Of a DNA stretch of 64,000 nt, positions 62,201 to 64,000 are shown piece after piece. The notes under the pieces were generated by a model. The model had not been told where the DNA came from. It saw only the letters and a program-made list of their open reading frames with translations, and searched no databases. The position numbers were made by a program, and so were the translations under genes. The stretch covers positions 55,122,345-55,186,344 of the forward strand of contig NC_091015.1 of assembly GCF_041296385.1 (NCBI RefSeq), written 5' to 3'. Origin of the DNA: Aphelocoma coerulescens (Eukaryota; Chordata; Aves; Passeriformes; Corvidae). Position 1 is the first letter of the stretch. The number at the start of each line of letters is the position of its first letter.

Positions 62201-63932
62201 TCTTCAAGCTGCTTATAGAATATTCATTGCATCTTTGTCCTTTTTGGGTGGTCTGTAACAGACTCCCATCATGACATCTGCCTCATTGGCCTTCTCCCTG
62301 ATTCTTACCCATAAACACTCAACCCTATTGCTACCATCACTGGTGCTGACAGATATTCATGTATCTGCAAAAAATGTAATTGCTGAAGTTAAACTTTAGC
62401 AATTTAGAGGACAGAACATAATGAACATTAATTGAATCATGTCAATATTCTTTCTTTTTAGGGTGATATTTGAAGCACTCTGCAGCAAATTGAATTCCAC
62501 ATGTACTATTGTATTGTGTAGTATCCTACGTGTTGTTTTTGTTTGTTTGTTTTTTAGATAAAGTTATTGTGGGCAGTTATAAGGGATATCTCCGAATCTT
62601 TAATCCACATCCTGTGAAACCTGGAGACGAAGTACAACCCGAAGACTTACTCTTGGAAGTGCAGTTGCGAGAACCAATATTGCAGGTGGAAGTAGGAAAA
62701 TTTGTTTCGTAAGTAAATGGCAGGTTATGGTGCTGTTTATTTAAGTCTTAGATGTGATTTCCTTCCTTTGTTTTGGAGGGTGAGTTTTTAGTTTCTAGAT
62801 GGACAACTATTAATCACATCTATGAATCCAATAATATGCATTTATCTGCTGCTTGATTCATCTTGATATGAGAGAATTTTCACTTAAGGTATATATAGAG
62901 GGTAATCTTCCACATGCAATTTTTTAGAAGTATGTAGAACAGGAAAAACTTTACATTGAAAGTTATCTTGTAAGGTGTTAAGAGTACGTGACTAACTTGT
63001 TATGATCTAAGATGTAATACTGGCCAATTGTTTCCTGTTTGATAGAGGATAGAAGATCCTTAATCCCAATGAATTTAGTGGAAATAAGTGGCCAGGTAGA
63101 GGAGAGATACTGTGACTCTGAGGAAAACACCTTATAGTTAATTGGCTGTAAGAGAATCTACTTAGGAGAATTTTATTTTAGAAATTAATTCTTAAAGGAT
63201 TAATTTTAATTTTGAAATTAACTTCTAATACTGAAGCATGAACTTTAAAAAATGGAAGTAAAACCTGTACTAGCCATGGGAAAGATTAGGGCTCTGAGAC
63301 CAAAGGGTCAAGTACTCCCAGAGTGACCCTGTGCAAGAATGATAACGCCTTACTCTGTGAAATGAGCTAAAACATTTTCTATGGTTGTGGCACAAATACT
63401 TTCTGTGCTGGAAATGCTACTTGGGTTTAGGGGAAGAAGAATGTGAGGGTTTGAAGGTTCCATGCAGCTCATACAAATGTGAATTAAAAAAAAGGTAGTG
63501 TCTGTGATTGCTGAATAATGCTTGTTTGGAGGGATGATCCTCATATCATCCCTCCAAGAAGGATTAACAGCACCTTGTTTCAAATGAGGTTCAAACTAAA
63601 CTGGGAAAATATTTGGGTTGCTCTTCATATTTGAATCTCAAAAAATGTTCATAAAGGATTAATTTTGATTTTGAAATTAACTCTAAATACTTCAGCATGA
63701 ATTTAGGAAGATCAGTACTTGTGAGTTTTTATGCTAATATCTAACACCCAAACCTCTGCATTTGGCTCATATGTGACAGCAATTTCAACATGTTACTTGA
63801 ATTTTATCCTGTATGAATTTTACTTGAATTTATCTGAAAATAGTGTGTTTTACACCCTTCTTTACAGTGGTACTGAAGGACTTCATCTAGCTGTGTTGCA
63901 TTGCCGAAAACTCTGTGTGTATGCTGTTTCAG
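59113..63932 (+). CDS. BBS9: BBS9 (PTHB1), BBSome subunit, N-terminal coding exons (partial)
   Basis: Exons 59104-59224 (ATG at 59113), 62558-62708 and 63868-63932 are all flanked by GT-AG and join in frame for 109 complete codons plus one base; the gene runs off the right edge. The start reads [20 protein letters not shown], the highly conserved BBS9 N-terminus, then [55 protein letters not shown] and [10 protein letters not shown]. This is the beginning of the N-terminal seven-bladed beta-propeller. The known protein is a core subunit of the BBSome, the coat-like complex that moves membrane proteins through cilia; human mutations cause Bardet-Biedl syndrome. Human BBS9 is about 890 residues, so only about an eighth is present. 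The leader exon lies in the promoter shared with NT5C3A. Confidence 0.96.
59945..62360 (-). mobile_element. Long antisense CR1 LINE in BBS9 intron 2
   Basis: Minus-strand reading gives CR1 ORF2 from the endonuclease end (near 62100-61850: [28 protein letters not shown]) through reverse transcriptase (near 60930 [16 protein letters not shown] at about 60640-60617) to the C-terminal blocks (near 60340 [15 protein letters not shown]; near 60120 [11 protein letters not shown]) and 3' end near 59945. It is about 2.4 kb, the longest repeat here. The FADD catalytic box (60636-60625) is intact, but a one-base deletion after YLDFSK and other shifts break the frame. Confidence 0.93.
62558..62708 (+). 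CDS. BBS9: BBS9 exon 3
   Basis: 151 nt between TTTTTTAG and GTAAGTAA. Encodes [20 protein letters not shown], then [20 protein letters not shown] and FVS. Beta-propeller strands. Confidence 0.95.
63193..63246. repeat. Direct repeat copy A in BBS9 intron 3
   Basis: A roughly 50-bp segment (AAAGGATTAATTTTAATTTT, GAAATTAACTTCTAATACTG, AAGCATGAA) recurs about 460 bp downstream at 63651-63704 with roughly 85 percent identity by eye. Probably a local duplication or two copies of an unidentified short repeat. Confidence 0.8.
63526..63557. repeat. Perfect 13-bp hairpin in BBS9 intron 3
   Basis: TTGGAGGGATGAT (63526-63538) and ATCATCCCTCCAA (63545-63557) are exact reverse complements around a 6-nt loop. 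GC-richer than its surroundings, so it would be stable in RNA. No known element was recognised. Confidence 0.9.
63651..63704. repeat. Direct repeat copy B in BBS9 intron 3
   Basis: Second copy (AAAGGATTAATTTTGATTTT, GAAATTAACTCTAAATACTT, CAGCATGAA) in the same orientation as copy A at 63193-63246. Confidence 0.8.
63868..63932 (+). CDS. BBS9: BBS9 exon 4
   Basis: 65 nt between CTTTACAG and GTTAGTTT. Encodes [20 protein letters not shown] and SG. The next exon lies outside the window. Confidence 0.94.
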
Positions 63933-64000
63933 GTTAGTTTACAGATCCAAGCTTTACAGTGATTTTAAGTGTATTCTAAAGTTTGCATTAGGTTAATGTT

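Overview
The window is vertebrate nuclear DNA, almost certainly from a bird. Split genes have canonical GT-AG introns of about 0.3 to 21 kb, and three CpG-rich promoter stretches lie in an otherwise AT-rich background. The recognisable dispersed repeats are nearly all CR1 LINE fragments, the dominant avian retroposon. No bacterial, phage, CRISPR, rRNA or tRNA feature was seen. The gene order (FKBP9 plus, NT5C3A minus, BBS9 plus) matches the block I recall from human chromosome 7p14.3. Species cannot be determined by reading alone.

Layout. 1-4360 is intergenic with no recognised gene. 4365-5872 is a dead CR1. A CpG-rich promoter (about 6130-6920) leads into FKBP9 (coding exons 6591-23569, 10 exons, 584 codons), an ER-lumenal four-domain FKBP prolyl isomerase with two EF-hands and a C-terminal HDEL. 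After its 3' UTR (two poly(A) signals) comes gene-free sequence to about 31.4 kb. NT5C3A follows on the minus strand (57289-31423, 9 coding exons, 331 codons), a HAD-family pyrimidine 5'-nucleotidase with an N-terminal membrane anchor encoded alone in exon 1. Exon 1 is separated from the rest by a 21 kb intron. Only about 0.6 kb separates the NT5C3A start codon from the end of the first, untranslated exon of BBS9. BBS9 runs off the right edge; only its first three coding exons (59113-63932, about 109 codons) are present, the start of the beta-propeller of a BBSome subunit.

The three genes do not form a pathway: one is an ER folding enzyme, one acts in nucleotide catabolism and one in ciliary trafficking. 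The evident functional coupling is the shared NT5C3A/BBS9 promoter, which carries ZNF143-like, YY1-like and GC-box motifs.

The most interesting items are: (1) two minus-strand candidate exons inside NT5C3A intron 1 (42794-42647 and 42251-42145) with good splice signals, whose reading frames agree with each other and with NT5C3A exon 2, suggesting an unannotated alternative N-terminus; (2) no sign of RP9, which lies between NT5C3A and BBS9 in mammals; (3) four FKBP modules each encoded by a near-identical two-exon cassette; (4) several strong hairpins and tandem repeats in introns. I found no convincing undescribed molecular system. All exon boundaries were read by eye from splice consensus, frame and family similarity, without transcript evidence.
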